Position numbers and translations under genes: made by a program. This document shows positions 1-7,125 of a stretch of DNA of 12,618 nucleotides, in pieces; position 1 is the first letter of the stretch; each line of letters begins with the position of its first letter. The stretch is from Saprospiraceae bacterium (GTDB lineage: Bacteria > Bacteroidota > Bacteroidia > Chitinophagales > Saprospiraceae), in the NCBI GenBank assembly GCA_007125435.1, contig SLDF01000285.1:1-12618 (forward strand). Reading direction: 5' to 3'. The notes beneath the pieces were generated by a model. It did not search any database and had not been told where the DNA came from. It saw nothing but the letters and a program-made list of their open reading frames with translations.

Positions 1-83
1 TAGCCTCAAGTGCTACGCGACCGATGAAGCAGGAAGTATAAAGTAAAATTATCAAGCAGTGCAGCGGTCTAGCCTTTGAAGAT

Positions 84-122
84 GGCATCAAGGGTAGCTT
101 GACTCCGTAAGTATTTTTTTTT
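84..122 (+). terminator. Possible terminator of a gene left of the window
   Basis: TCAAG (88-92) and CTTGA (98-102) form a 5-bp stem with a GGTAG loop. It can extend past a 2x2 internal loop to GG/CC (84-85 with 105-106). A run of nine T follows at 114-122. The gap between stem and T-run is longer than in a canonical intrinsic terminator, so the call is weak. It would serve a plus-strand gene outside the window. Confidence 0.3.
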
Positions 123-136
123 CGAAGATATCGCTC

Positions 137-174
137 AAAAGAGCAAGACTTTGGACCATTAAGATGGCTCTTTT
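137..174 (-). terminator. Inverted repeat, possible terminator for the DUF697 gene
   Basis: AAAAGAGC (137-144) pairs perfectly with GCTCTTTT (167-174) around a 22-nt loop, which itself can form CCAT/ATGG. On the minus strand it would be an AU-rich hairpin ending in TTTT, about 70 bp beyond the stop codon at 245. The loop is large and the stem is weak, so a terminator role is only possible. Confidence 0.25.
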
Positions 175-220
175 CAGACTCTAAAAAGCGACCCGAAGCG
201 AAGTGGAGGGTGATGCCCAA
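175..220 (-). repeat. Dispersed intergenic repeat, copy 1 (truncated)
   Basis: Read on the minus strand this begins TTGGGCATCACCCTC, continues through CGGGTCGC, and ends GTCGCTTTTTAGAGTCTG. The last 18 bases are identical to bases inside copy 2 (2579-2701), and the first 15 match the start of copy 4 (11848-12017). The second half of the family, ending in GCTGATGCAT, is missing. The copy lies between the DUF697 gene and the window edge and encodes nothing. Confidence 0.7.
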
Positions 221-244
221 AATCACAAAAGAAAATACACATTA

Positions 245-865
245 TCAATCAAGTAAACTTTTCTTCAACGTCTGAAACTCTTCTTCTGTAATTAGACCTT
301 TTTCCTTGAGGTCGGCGAGGTCTTTGAGGCGATTGATTTTGGAGGTGGCTTCATTCTCCGAAGAATCTTTAGCGGATGGTGATTTCTCTTTCTTTTGGCG
401 CTTGTCATTGTTCATTTTGACGGCTTCTTTTTTACCCTTTTCGAAGAGATCGTCGTACATTTTACGCAATCTCTCCACGTCAAAGTCAAGAACAGTACCA
501 CCTTTTTCAAAGTGCTTTTTAAAGACCTGGCCGATGGCATAGGTAGTTGCACCAGATAGAACAGACATGGTTATACCTCCCCAAACAGAACCGACACCGG
601 GGATAAACTTAACTGCCTGGGCGCCAAGTCGAGCCAGCCCGGATCCTGTAAGAGATGAGACGATGGCCTTGATATCATTTTCCTTGAAGTCCACTTCGTA
701 TAACTTACAAAGTTGCCTGACCATATCCAACTGAATAGCACCCACGGCAAAAAAATCAACAATGGGCACAGGTATCAAACCCATGCCCATTGACCATGCC
801 ATATGATTGTATATTACAGCGTCTGCATTCTTTTGTAAATCAGACTTGAAAGGATCTTCAGACAT
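245..865 (-). CDS. DUF697/EcsC-like protein with C-terminal SHOCT domain
   Basis: This is a 206-residue protein of unknown function. Residues about 13-140 match the DUF697 (EcsC-like) pattern. A first hydrophobic stretch contains GLIPVPIVDFFAVGAIQLDMV. A second, glycine-rich one contains FIPGVGSVWGGITMSVLSGA. A lysine-rich charged linker (about 140-175) leads to a SHOCT-type tail at 176-206 (LADLKEKGLITEEEFQTLKK), a short helical motif often found at the ends of membrane-associated or oligomeric proteins. There is no signal peptide; the protein is probably cytoplasmic or peripheral to the inner membrane. Its start lies 23 bp after the stop of the T9SS protein gene upstream, and I found no good promoter in that gap, so the two are probably co-transcribed. 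The family assignment is from pattern recognition; the molecular role is unknown. Confidence 0.82.
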   Translation of the reverse strand: MSEDPFKSDLQKNADAVIYNHMAWSMGMGLIPVPIVDFFAVGAIQLDMVRQLCKLYEVDFKENDIKAIVSSLTGSGLARLGAQAVKFIPGVGSVWGGITMSVLSGATTYAIGQVFKKHFEKGGTVLDFDVERLRKMYDDLFEKGKKEAVKMNNDKRQKKEKSPSAKDSSENEATSKINRLKDLADLKEKGLITEEEFQTLKKSLLD

Positions 866-888
866 ATCTGTAAATTATATTAATAGTA

Positions 889-2439
889 TTAAAGCTTAAC
901 GAACGGCTTTACTATTTGCCCATTTTCACAAGTCAAGGATACGAAGTAAACACCCGGACTAAGCGATTCTATCTGAAGCTCAAAAATATTGGCACTGTCA
1001 AAAGCTGAAGCTGCTTGATGCACAAGAATTTGCCCCTGTGTATTGACAATCTGTACTTGTACATTGTGACTAAGTGGTAATCCGTCAAATGACAGCTGGA
1101 TATAATTCACAGCAGGATTAGGTGCTACATGAAGTATACCAGACTCTAATACAGATACCTCCTCAGTACTAACAGAAGGCTCAGATCTGATGAACAACTC
1201 CGTTCTTGAAGCAAAATCAAATTCATTATCACTATAGAGTGTCTCAAAAATCACAGTTACTCTATCTTCCTCATCATATTCATAAGCCCACTCTGTGCGA
1301 AAATCTTCAATCCACACGCCCTCTTCAAAAAAGTCTTCTCTCTCAAGAGATAAGTTTCCATTTTTGTCGTAATCAAAGAAAGTTCTAAACTCAGGAACAA
1401 TAGCACCGACAAGTATGTCTATCGACTTTATATACTCTACCAATTGATCACCGTCAAATACACAGTCAAAAACTTCATTGATAAATCCGGGATATTCATA
1501 AATGATCTTAAGCGTATCTCCACTTGTTTCAGAAGTAATAATATAGTCTATTTCCCAATCGTCACCTGGGCCAATTTGAATTTCTTTTTGACCAGCAACT
1601 ACAAGACTGTCTAATATCCTAGGAGACAAATCGGCTTCGAAACTAAAATCAATTCCTACGGCAGCACCTGCCTCACTACCATCATAAATGGTAATAAAAC
1701 CCTCCGTAAATCTATAAAACTCCAGGTTGCTATACCTGACAACATTAAGGGCAACGCCATCAATAACTTGTCTTTCTGTATAGCCATTAGGTCTGTCATT
1801 TTCATCATACTGAATGTCGATATGCTCAAATGAGATATCTGAGGTCAATTCATCAGATAGTTGGAATGCTGCCCATGAGGCTACTCTTCCCATTCCATCC
1901 TCTACATAAACGATCGAATCCCCTACAAAACCACCACCAATTAAATCAGCGAATACAGCCTTTTCGAGAATAATTCTTGACTTATCATCATAGGTAATAT
2001 TGGTCGTAATAGCGGGAATTGGAGTACCCAAAAACTCTATAGCAAATACATTTCTAATTTCTCTATCCATGTCGTCATAAGTCAAGTCTAACACAACACG
2101 ATTGATCGGAAAAGGATCTGATGAAATTTCTCCTAATATAGTGATGCGATCTACTCTTAATCCATTTACACCATCCTCATATTGCACAAGAAACCTGAAT
2201 TCTTCATTAAAGTCACCACCTTCCATTACAGACGATGAGAAAATAATAGAGTCATATAGAATTTCATCTTCACCTCTAAAGCCTTCATTGGCTATATCCA
2301 AACGATTTATAGCTAATTCCTTCAGCGCAGTAAACTTTGACAACATCATTTGTTTGTCTTGGGAAGATAATTCTTGAGCAAAGACAGAAGTCATTGTTAA
2401 ACTTGCTACAAGCAGTAAAAGTACAGTGTTGAATTTCAT
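889..2439 (-). CDS. Secreted protein with YD-like strands and T9SS sorting domain
   Basis: I place the start at an internal ATG, giving 516 residues. It begins MKFNTVLLLLVASL..SVFA, a Sec signal peptide with likely cleavage after A21. A start 30 bp further upstream (2469) would put TNNNN-type polar residues before the signal peptide and would fall inside the promoter motif at 2469-2476. The middle is acidic and has scattered strands of the kind YDENDRPNGY, YDDKSRII, YDKNGNLSLE and YDEEDRVTVI, loosely like YD or beta-propeller repeats of secreted Bacteroidota proteins. Residues about 430-516 are a type A T9SS sorting domain: APNPAVNYIQLSF, then VQIVNTQGQIL, then LSPGVYFVSL and a final KPFVKL. 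The protein should cross the outer membrane through T9SS and be attached to the surface or released. I see no catalytic motif. It is first in an apparent two-gene unit with the DUF697 gene. Confidence 0.85.
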   Translation of the reverse strand: MKFNTVLLLLVASLTMTSVFAQELSSQDKQMMLSKFTALKELAINRLDIANEGFRGEDEILYDSIIFSSSVMEGGDFNEEFRFLVQYEDGVNGLRVDRITILGEISSDPFPINRVVLDLTYDDMDREIRNVFAIEFLGTPIPAITTNITYDDKSRIILEKAVFADLIGGGFVGDSIVYVEDGMGRVASWAAFQLSDELTSDISFEHIDIQYDENDRPNGYTERQVIDGVALNVVRYSNLEFYRFTEGFITIYDGSEAGAAVGIDFSFEADLSPRILDSLVVAGQKEIQIGPGDDWEIDYIITSETSGDTLKIIYEYPGFINEVFDCVFDGDQLVEYIKSIDILVGAIVPEFRTFFDYDKNGNLSLEREDFFEEGVWIEDFRTEWAYEYDEEDRVTVIFETLYSDNEFDFASRTELFIRSEPSVSTEEVSVLESGILHVAPNPAVNYIQLSFDGLPLSHNVQVQIVNTQGQILVHQAASAFDSANIFELQIESLSPGVYFVSLTCENGQIVKPFVKL

Positions 2440-2468
2440 ATTGATTAATTTGATTGAATTATTGGACA

Positions 2469-2498
2469 CAAATGTAATGTAATTATTATTGATCTCAA
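2469..2498 (-). promoter_or_regulatory. Bacteroidota-type promoter of the T9SS protein gene
   Basis: On the minus strand, TTG (2498-2496) is followed after exactly 19 bp by TACATTTG (2476-2469). This matches the Bacteroidota sigma-ABfr consensus (-33 TTG, 19-21 bp, -7 TAnnTTTG). Transcription would start near 2462 and give a leader of about 23 nt before the ATG at 2439. This rules against translation starting at 2469. Confidence 0.75.
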
Positions 2499-2578
2499 CA
2501 CATATTACTTTTATTCCATATCATTGGTTTGTAAAATCGTTCCTTTTTCATTTAGTATTTGGGTGCATTTCATTTTGT

Positions 2579-2701
2579 GCTTTGGGTATCACCCTCACCC
2601 TGCCGTCGTCAAGTCGCTTTTTAGAGTCTGGCCCCTGTCATCAACACCCTTTCACATTGCTGATGCATGTCAAGTAATAAAAGACATTTTGAAATACACC
2701 C
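2579..2701 (+). repeat. Dispersed intergenic repeat, copy 2
   Basis: It begins GCTTTGGGTATCACCCTC, passes TGCCGTCGTC and GTCGCTTTTTAGAGTCTGG, and ends TTGCTGATGCATG...GACATTTTGAAATACACCC. The last 19 bases are identical to the end of copy 4. The central part shares 18 bases with copy 1. Compared with copies 3 and 4 the middle is shortened: it lacks the block containing GCTCCCTG and ACGGTCGGCC. Confidence 0.8.
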
Positions 2702-2908
2702 TAGTATTTAAGTGTTTCATTATAAACACAAGTGCTTAAGCTTCAACAACCATGATAGTCGCTCAATGGTCTATTAAATAATATTCTAGAGATTATGTAG
2801 TATTCGATAATTCTCAAGCGTTAAATTTTAACTGTAATCATATTGTTAATTAAACCTCTTTGCATTTCTAATATTTATACATCATTAATCACAAACAAAT
2901 TCAATACT

Positions 2909-5284
2909 ATGCAAAAAATTGTACAATTATTAAGTTTCCTTTTCCTAACTGTTTTCTTGCAAGCACAGACTACAGTTTGGGATATTATCGATAATTCAGA
3001 TGATCACTTGACCTTATCCGCTGTACTAGAGCTTACCGGCTTAGATGAAGCACTGGCTGATGATGAAGTATCATACACCGTATTTGCACCTACAGATGAT
3101 GCATTTGAGGCACTCGATCCTGCTGTCTTAGAAGCAGTGTTAGAAGACGAAGAAGTCTTAACTGCCATACTATTGTATCATGTGGCCTTAGGTACAGCAT
3201 TATCCACAGATTTGGAAGATGGCCAGATCATTGAGACTGTAATCGAAGAAAATGTCACCGTTACATTTGAAAACGGTAATGTTTTTATAAATGATGCTCA
3301 AGTAACAGTAGCTGACCTTGTAGCCGATAATGGTGTCGTACATGTCATTGATGCTGTATTGCTGCCGTTTCAGGATGAGGCATTTACCGTATTCGATATC
3401 ATTTCAAACTCAGATGTTCACGGCACACTACAAGCCGTGCTGGAGCTAACCGGACTTGATGAAGCGCTTTCAGATCCTGATGCGACGCTTACTGTATTTG
3501 CACCAACAGATGACGCCTTCGAAGCGATCGACCCTGCTGTGTTAGAGGCAGTATTGGATGATGAAGAACTATTGACTTCTATTCTGTTGTATCATGTCGT
3601 AGGTTCAGTAGCCTTGTCTTCTGATTTAGCCGACGACATGCAAATAGAGACACTTAATGGACAAACCATCACAGTGTCCATTACTGACGATGGTGTATTC
3701 ATTAATGAAGCACAAGTAACCATCGCCGATATCGAGGCAGATAATGGTGTTGTACATGTCATTGATGCTGTATTGGTACCAGAAGCTCAGGCTTTTACCG
3801 TTTGGGATATCATTGATAACTCACCAGATCACCTAACGCTATCAGCTATCTTAGAATTGACTGAGCTAGATGAAGTATTGGCAAACCCAGAAGTATCTTA
3901 CACAGTGTTTGCACCGACGGACGATGCTTTCGAGGCTATAGACTCTGCAACATTAGCTATTGTATTAGAAGATGAAGAATTGCTGACAGCTATTCTTCTA
4001 TATCACGTAGCATTGGGTACAACCTTATCCACAGATTTAGAGGATGGACAAGTCATAGAGACAGTCATAGAAGAGAATCTCGTAGTAAGATTTGAAAATG
4101 GTAATGTGTTTATCAATGATGCACAGGTGACTGTTGCTGACTTAGTAGCTGACAATGGGGTCGTCCATGTTATCGACGCCGTATTGATTCCATTTCAGGA
4201 TGAGGCATTTACTGTATTTGATATCATTTCCAACTCTGACGATCATGCTACCTTACAGGCAGTCTTGGAATTAGCTGGTCTTGACGAAGCATTATCAGAC
4301 CCAGATGCTACATTAACAGTATTCGCGCCAACGGATGATGCTTTTGAAGCCATTGATCCAGAAGTTTTAGAAGCTGTATTAGAGGATGAAGAATTACTTG
4401 AAGCAATACTTCTTTACCATGTTGTAGGATCAGTCGCATTGTCAACTGACCTTTCAGATGGTATGAAAATAGTTACGCTTAATGGCCAATCCATCACGGT
4501 AACTATATCAGACGATGGTGTATTCATCAATGATGCACAAGTGACGGTTGCAGACATTGAGGCTGATAATGGTGTGGTTCATGTTATTGATGCCGTATTA
4601 ATACCTGCACAACAAGAGGCATTTACTGTTTTTGATATCATTTCCAATTCTGATGACCACGCTACATTACAAGCTGTATTAGAACTTGCAGGTTTGGACG
4701 AAGCATTACTAGACCCTGAAGCTACACTTACAGTATTTGCACCGACAGATGATGCTTTCGAAGCATTAGACCCGGAAGTATTAGAAGCCGTTCAAAACGA
4801 TCCGGAACTTTTGGAGAATATTCTATTGTACCATGTTGTTGGATCTCAAGCATTGTCAACTGACTTGTCAGATGGTATGGACATTATAACTTTAAACGGT
4901 GACCCGGTGAGCGTAACAATAAATGACGATGGTGTTTTTATCAATGATGCACAAGTGACGGTGGCAGATCTGATTGCAGATAATGGCGTTGTCCATGTCA
5001 TCGACGCTGTATTAACACCAACTGTATCAACAAAACCAGATATTGAATTGTCTATGCAGCTATCGCCTAATCCTGTATCAAGTGAACTTATACTTTCACT
5101 ACCAGCTGAATTAGCTGATCAAGCTGAAGTAACAATTACAGATATGACCGGTAAAATCATGAATCACCAAAGGGTAAATGGGCAAAGAGAAATCATCATG
5201 GTCAGCCATTATCCTCAAGGTAGCTATATTATAACTATAACTGATGGAAGATTCATCGCCAAAGAAGTTTTCATTAAGATATAA
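2909..5284 (+). CDS. Secreted protein with five FAS1 domains and T9SS sorting domain
   Basis: The protein has 791 residues. I start it at the ATG that begins MQKIVQLLSFLFLTVFLQA, a signal peptide cut after A19; a TTG start 66 bp upstream would bury this. Five fasciclin domains follow head to tail at residues 21-157, 158-294, 295-432, 433-570 and 571-705. Each carries the FAS1 H1 motif (YTVFAPTDDAFEA or LTVFAPTDDAFEA), the central LLYHV and the H2 motif VVHVIDAVL. Residues 713-791 are a type A T9SS domain (LSPNPVSSELIL, ITDMTGKIM, YPQGSYIITI, KEVFIKI). FAS1 domains mediate adhesion in many organisms, so a surface adhesin or matrix protein is likely. The domains are strongly acidic. They fall into two types in the order A-B-A-B-B, where type A has TVWDIIDNS, HVALGT and ETVIEEN, and type B has TVFDIISNS, HVVGS and LNGQ. 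The gene stands alone and ends at a strong terminator. Confidence 0.93.
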   Translation: MQKIVQLLSFLFLTVFLQAQTTVWDIIDNSDDHLTLSAVLELTGLDEALADDEVSYTVFAPTDDAFEALDPAVLEAVLEDEEVLTAILLYHVALGTALSTDLEDGQIIETVIEENVTVTFENGNVFINDAQVTVADLVADNGVVHVIDAVLLPFQDEAFTVFDIISNSDVHGTLQAVLELTGLDEALSDPDATLTVFAPTDDAFEAIDPAVLEAVLDDEELLTSILLYHVVGSVALSSDLADDMQIETLNGQTITVSITDDGVFINEAQVTIADIEADNGVVHVIDAVLVPEAQAFTVWDIIDNSPDHLTLSAILELTELDEVLANPEVSYTVFAPTDDAFEAIDSATLAIVLEDEELLTAILLYHVALGTTLSTDLEDGQVIETVIEENLVVRFENGNVFINDAQVTVADLVADNGVVHVIDAVLIPFQDEAFTVFDIISNSDDHATLQAVLELAGLDEALSDPDATLTVFAPTDDAFEAIDPEVLEAVLEDEELLEAILLYHVVGSVALSTDLSDGMKIVTLNGQSITVTISDDGVFINDAQVTVADIEADNGVVHVIDAVLIPAQQEAFTVFDIISNSDDHATLQAVLELAGLDEALLDPEATLTVFAPTDDAFEALDPEVLEAVQNDPELLENILLYHVVGSQALSTDLSDGMDIITLNGDPVSVTINDDGVFINDAQVTVADLIADNGVVHVIDAVLTPTVSTKPDIELSMQLSPNPVSSELILSLPAELADQAEVTITDMTGKIMNHQRVNGQREIIMVSHYPQGSYIITITDGRFIAKEVFIKI
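2969..5023 (+). repeat. Five tandem FAS1-coding repeats of about 411-414 bp
   Basis: Repeat units begin at 2969, 3380, 3791, 4205 and 4619. Units 1 and 3 are one subtype and units 2, 4 and 5 another, which suggests duplication of a two-unit block plus one extra copy. Long peptide stretches are identical between units while the codons differ, so these are old or selectively maintained repeats and not a recent DNA-level duplication. Confidence 0.9.
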
Positions 5285-5304
5285 GGCCGATTTAATTTGA
5301 CATT

Positions 5305-5344
5305 AAAAAACCGAATGCAATGATCAATTTGCATTCGGTTTTTT
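5305..5344. terminator. Bidirectional intrinsic terminator
   Basis: AACCGAATGCAA (5309-5320) pairs perfectly with TTGCATTCGGTT (5329-5340) around an 8-nt loop. It is flanked by an A-run on the left (5305-5308) and a T-run on the right (5341-5344), so it can work on both strands. It lies 20 bp after the FAS1 gene stop and 40 bp beyond the stop of the convergent methyltransferase gene, serving both. Confidence 0.93.
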
Positions 5345-5384
5345 ATTTGTATGGTAGCGACTATATAGATTAAATAGAAATCAC

Positions 5385-6203
5385 TCAAGGGCATTCTACA
5401 GATGCCTGCATAAAAGCATAATAAAAGACAGCATTATCATCCGACATAAGGCTAATCATATGCGCCTCGGCTTCATGCCATACAGCTTCATTAAGGACGC
5501 CGCCTTCTCGCATCCCCGGTACAGCTGACCTCATCAGATCCAACCAGTACTGCAACATTTCTAACCTTTGCTGGGGCTTGCGCTTATCAAAATGCATGGG
5601 GTATGGCCTTAAGTCCTTCACCTTAAAGCCAGCTTCGTGTAGCAAATTACCCATGGTAAAACCTATATCAGCATCTCCCCCATTATCAGATTGAAATGTC
5701 ATCATGGTCCTCCAAAATCGACCAATAGACTGATGCTGTGGATAGACCTGAAAACCAGAATGGGCAACTTCCGTAATAAATATCTTTGTACCCTTTTTAA
5801 AATGTCTCGCCAGCTCAGACAACACGGCAGAGGGATCAGGAATATGCTCCAAAACCCAAACCATAAAAACTGCATCATAGTCATCGCTAAGCTCTTTAGG
5901 CAGGTCAGTCGCATCACCTAACACAAGGCTATATCTGCTTTCATCATGAATGAGGCTTTTTAGATTTAATTCAGCTTTCCTTAACTGGCTAGGCTCTAAC
6001 TCAAGTCCTGAAATATGTAAGTGTGGATACTGTTGCAGCAAATGAATCATTTGAGCACCGACACCACATCCAATTTCAAGTATACGCTTACAGTCTGAGA
6101 AGTCGATTCTATCATAAATATACTTGCCCAGCGTTTGATTTTGCTTGACCAACCGCTCTTGTTCCCAATCGGTATATCCATGTATATAAACACCTTTACG
6201 CAT
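5385..6203 (-). CDS. Class I SAM-dependent methyltransferase
   Basis: The protein has 272 residues with a Rossmann-type methyltransferase core. Motif I, ILEIGCGVG (41-49), binds S-adenosylmethionine. The acidic end of strand 2 is in GLELEPSQL (66-74, E68 or E70 probable for ribose binding). GDATDLP (96-102) and VFMVWVLEHIPDP (112-124) are the later motifs. The N-terminal IHGYTDWEQERLVKQ resembles the lead-in found in LaeA/UbiE-like methyltransferases, where a Tyr and a Glu-rich helix cover the active site. The C-terminal part (about 160-272) is presumably the substrate-binding cap. The sequence does not show the substrate; a small molecule is more likely than a nucleic acid. It is convergent with the FAS1 gene and divergent from yggS with only 37 bp between starts. 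Confidence 0.85.
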   Translation of the reverse strand: MRKGVYIHGYTDWEQERLVKQNQTLGKYIYDRIDFSDCKRILEIGCGVGAQMIHLLQQYPHLHISGLELEPSQLRKAELNLKSLIHDESRYSLVLGDATDLPKELSDDYDAVFMVWVLEHIPDPSAVLSELARHFKKGTKIFITEVAHSGFQVYPQHQSIGRFWRTMMTFQSDNGGDADIGFTMGNLLHEAGFKVKDLRPYPMHFDKRKPQQRLEMLQYWLDLMRSAVPGMREGGVLNEAVWHEAEAHMISLMSDDNAVFYYAFMQASVECP

Positions 6204-6227
6204 TTGCTGTTATCGTTGATAATATCA

Positions 6228-6235
6228 CAAATATC
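6228..6235 (-). promoter_or_regulatory. Possible -7 element of the methyltransferase gene
   Basis: On the minus strand GATATTTG matches TAnnTTTG at all fixed positions but the first. It would start transcription near 6221, about 18 nt before the ATG. No clear -33 TTG was confirmed. It lies in the 37-bp gap shared with yggS, so any factor bound here could affect both genes. Confidence 0.35.
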
Positions 6236-6240
6236 CATTT

Positions 6241-6891
6241 ATGTACGAAAAGATAAAATTTGAAGCTCAAAAAAATAGTGCAACACTTGTTGTTGTGAGT
6301 AAAACTCGCTCTGTAGAAGAGATCATGAAAATATATGACCGTGGACATCGGGATTTTGGCGAAAACAGGGTTCAGGAGCTGATGGATAAAAAAAACGAAC
6401 TACCTCAAGATATCAAATGGCATCTTATCGGCCACTTACAGACCAATAAAGTAAAGTACATCGCACCTTTCATAGAGCTTATACACTCCATCGACCGTAA
6501 AAAACTTTGGAAGGAGCTTCATAAAGAAGCATTGAAAGCAGATCGAACTATCGATGGACTACTTCAGATCAAAATAGCTGAAGAAGATTCTAAATATGGA
6601 TTTAGCCAGGAAGACGTCATCAGATTGTTAGATCAGAGCGCAGTCAGCACGTATGACAAAGTCAACATAAGAGGTCTTATGGGCATGGCCACCTTTACAG
6701 ATGATACCAGTCAGATTCAAAGAGAATTTGATGAATTAGCAAAGCTTTTCAACCAGCTCAAATCAGCATACTTTTCTGAGAAAGACGACTTTGATACATT
6801 ATCTATGGGCATGTCTGGAGATTATAACATTGCTTTAGAAAGAGGTAGTACAATGTTGAGAGTCGGGTCTGCCATTTTTGAGGAGGGGTAA
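6241..6891 (+). CDS. yggS: YggS/PLPHP family pyridoxal phosphate homeostasis protein
   Basis: The 216 residues match the YggS/PROSC (PLPHP) family: a single-domain TIM barrel related to the N-terminal domain of alanine racemase, which holds PLP and keeps its cellular level in balance. The PLP lysine is K21 in LVVVSKTRS. Other family signatures are DFGENRVQE (38-46), WHLIGHLQTNK (60-70), SMGMSGDYNIALERGSTMLRVGSAIF (188-213), whose Ser/Gly residues bind the phosphate, and IRGLMGMAT (143-151). The protein is slightly short at its N-terminus, with the lysine at 21 against 36 in E. coli YggS, but no in-frame upstream start looks better. It is divergent from the methyltransferase gene by 37 bp and convergent with the alanine racemase operon. 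No transamination or racemisation is expected of this family. The family call is firm; the symbol is by family. Confidence 0.93.
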   Translation: MYEKIKFEAQKNSATLVVVSKTRSVEEIMKIYDRGHRDFGENRVQELMDKKNELPQDIKWHLIGHLQTNKVKYIAPFIELIHSIDRKKLWKELHKEALKADRTIDGLLQIKIAEEDSKYGFSQEDVIRLLDQSAVSTYDKVNIRGLMGMATFTDDTSQIQREFDELAKLFNQLKSAYFSEKDDFDTLSMGMSGDYNIALERGSTMLRVGSAIFEEG

Positions 6892-6922
6892 ATACTTTTC
6901 CGTAGTATGGCTGTTTTTTTTT
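6892..6922 (+). terminator. Probable terminator of yggS
   Basis: Immediately after the stop codon, ATACT (6892-6896) pairs with AGTAT (6904-6908) around a 7-nt loop. Five bases later comes a run of nine T (6914-6922). The stem is short and AU-rich, so the T-run is the stronger evidence. Confidence 0.45.
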
Positions 6923-6935
6923 CAATTTAATTTAA

Positions 6936-7070
6936 GATGCATCAGCGATGTGGAAGGGTGGCGACGTCAGGAGCCAGACTCTGCGCAGCAATAGCGAAGC
7001 AGAGGCCGACCGTCCAGGGAGCCCTGTAACGTAGCGACCCGAGGACGGCAGGACGAGGGAGATGCCCAAA
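6936..7070 (-). repeat. Dispersed intergenic repeat, copy 3
   Basis: Read on the minus strand it runs TTTGGGCATCTCCCTC, TCCTGCCGTC, TCGGGTCGCTA, GGCTCCCTGGACGGTCGGCC, AGTCTGGCTCC, GTCGCCAC and CGCTGATGCAT. It is clearly GC-rich in an AT-rich setting and highly structured: CAGGG-AG-CCCTG (7015-7026) is a perfect hairpin inside a wider CCGTCC/GGACGG stem (7010-7015 with 7043-7048), and CTCTGC/GCAGAG forms another. It lies between the convergent ends of yggS and the alanine racemase gene. Confidence 0.8.
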
Positions 7071-7125
7071 GGAAATGAAAGCATGGAAAATACAAGATCA
7101 AACACTGCGACTTATCTCCCCATTA

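Larger units (their letters stand above)
1..244. other. Non-coding left edge of the window
   Basis: I see no gene here. The stretch holds a possible plus-strand terminator (84-122), a short inverted repeat (137-174) and a truncated copy of the dispersed repeat (175-220). The first 40 bases are richer in GC. Read on the minus strand, they vaguely resemble the TCCTGC...GGTCGC part of the dispersed repeat, but the match is too weak to call a copy. No tRNA or rRNA fold was recognised. Confidence 0.5.
2440..2908. other. Intergenic region between two divergent T9SS protein genes
   Basis: About 470 bp separate the two divergently transcribed secreted-protein genes. The stretch holds the promoter of the minus-strand gene (2469-2498) and repeat copy 2 (2579-2701). 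It also has a small hairpin, GTGTTT (2712-2717) with AAACAC (2724-2729), in AT-rich DNA. I found no good TAnnTTTG promoter for the FAS1 gene; the closest is TAAATTTT at 2822-2829, without a matching -33 element. Short reading frames here overlap the repeat and look non-coding. Confidence 0.6.

Noticed and set aside
1..80. Possible 3' end of a structured RNA gene
   Set aside because: The GC-rich start suggested this, but no tRNA, rRNA, tmRNA or RNase P signature could be recognised.
2489..2739. Short plus-strand open frames upstream of the FAS1 gene
   Set aside because: They overlap the minus-strand promoter and repeat copy 2 and show no protein-like features apart from hydrophobic AT-rich codons.
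2843..2908. Upstream TTG start adding 22 residues to the FAS1 protein
   Set aside because: It would place a polar extension before an otherwise standard signal peptide. The ATG at 2909 is better.
2969..5023. Regular repeats of about 411 bp considered as CRISPR-like or satellite DNA
   Set aside because: They are coding FAS1 domains in one frame, far longer than CRISPR repeats and without spacers.
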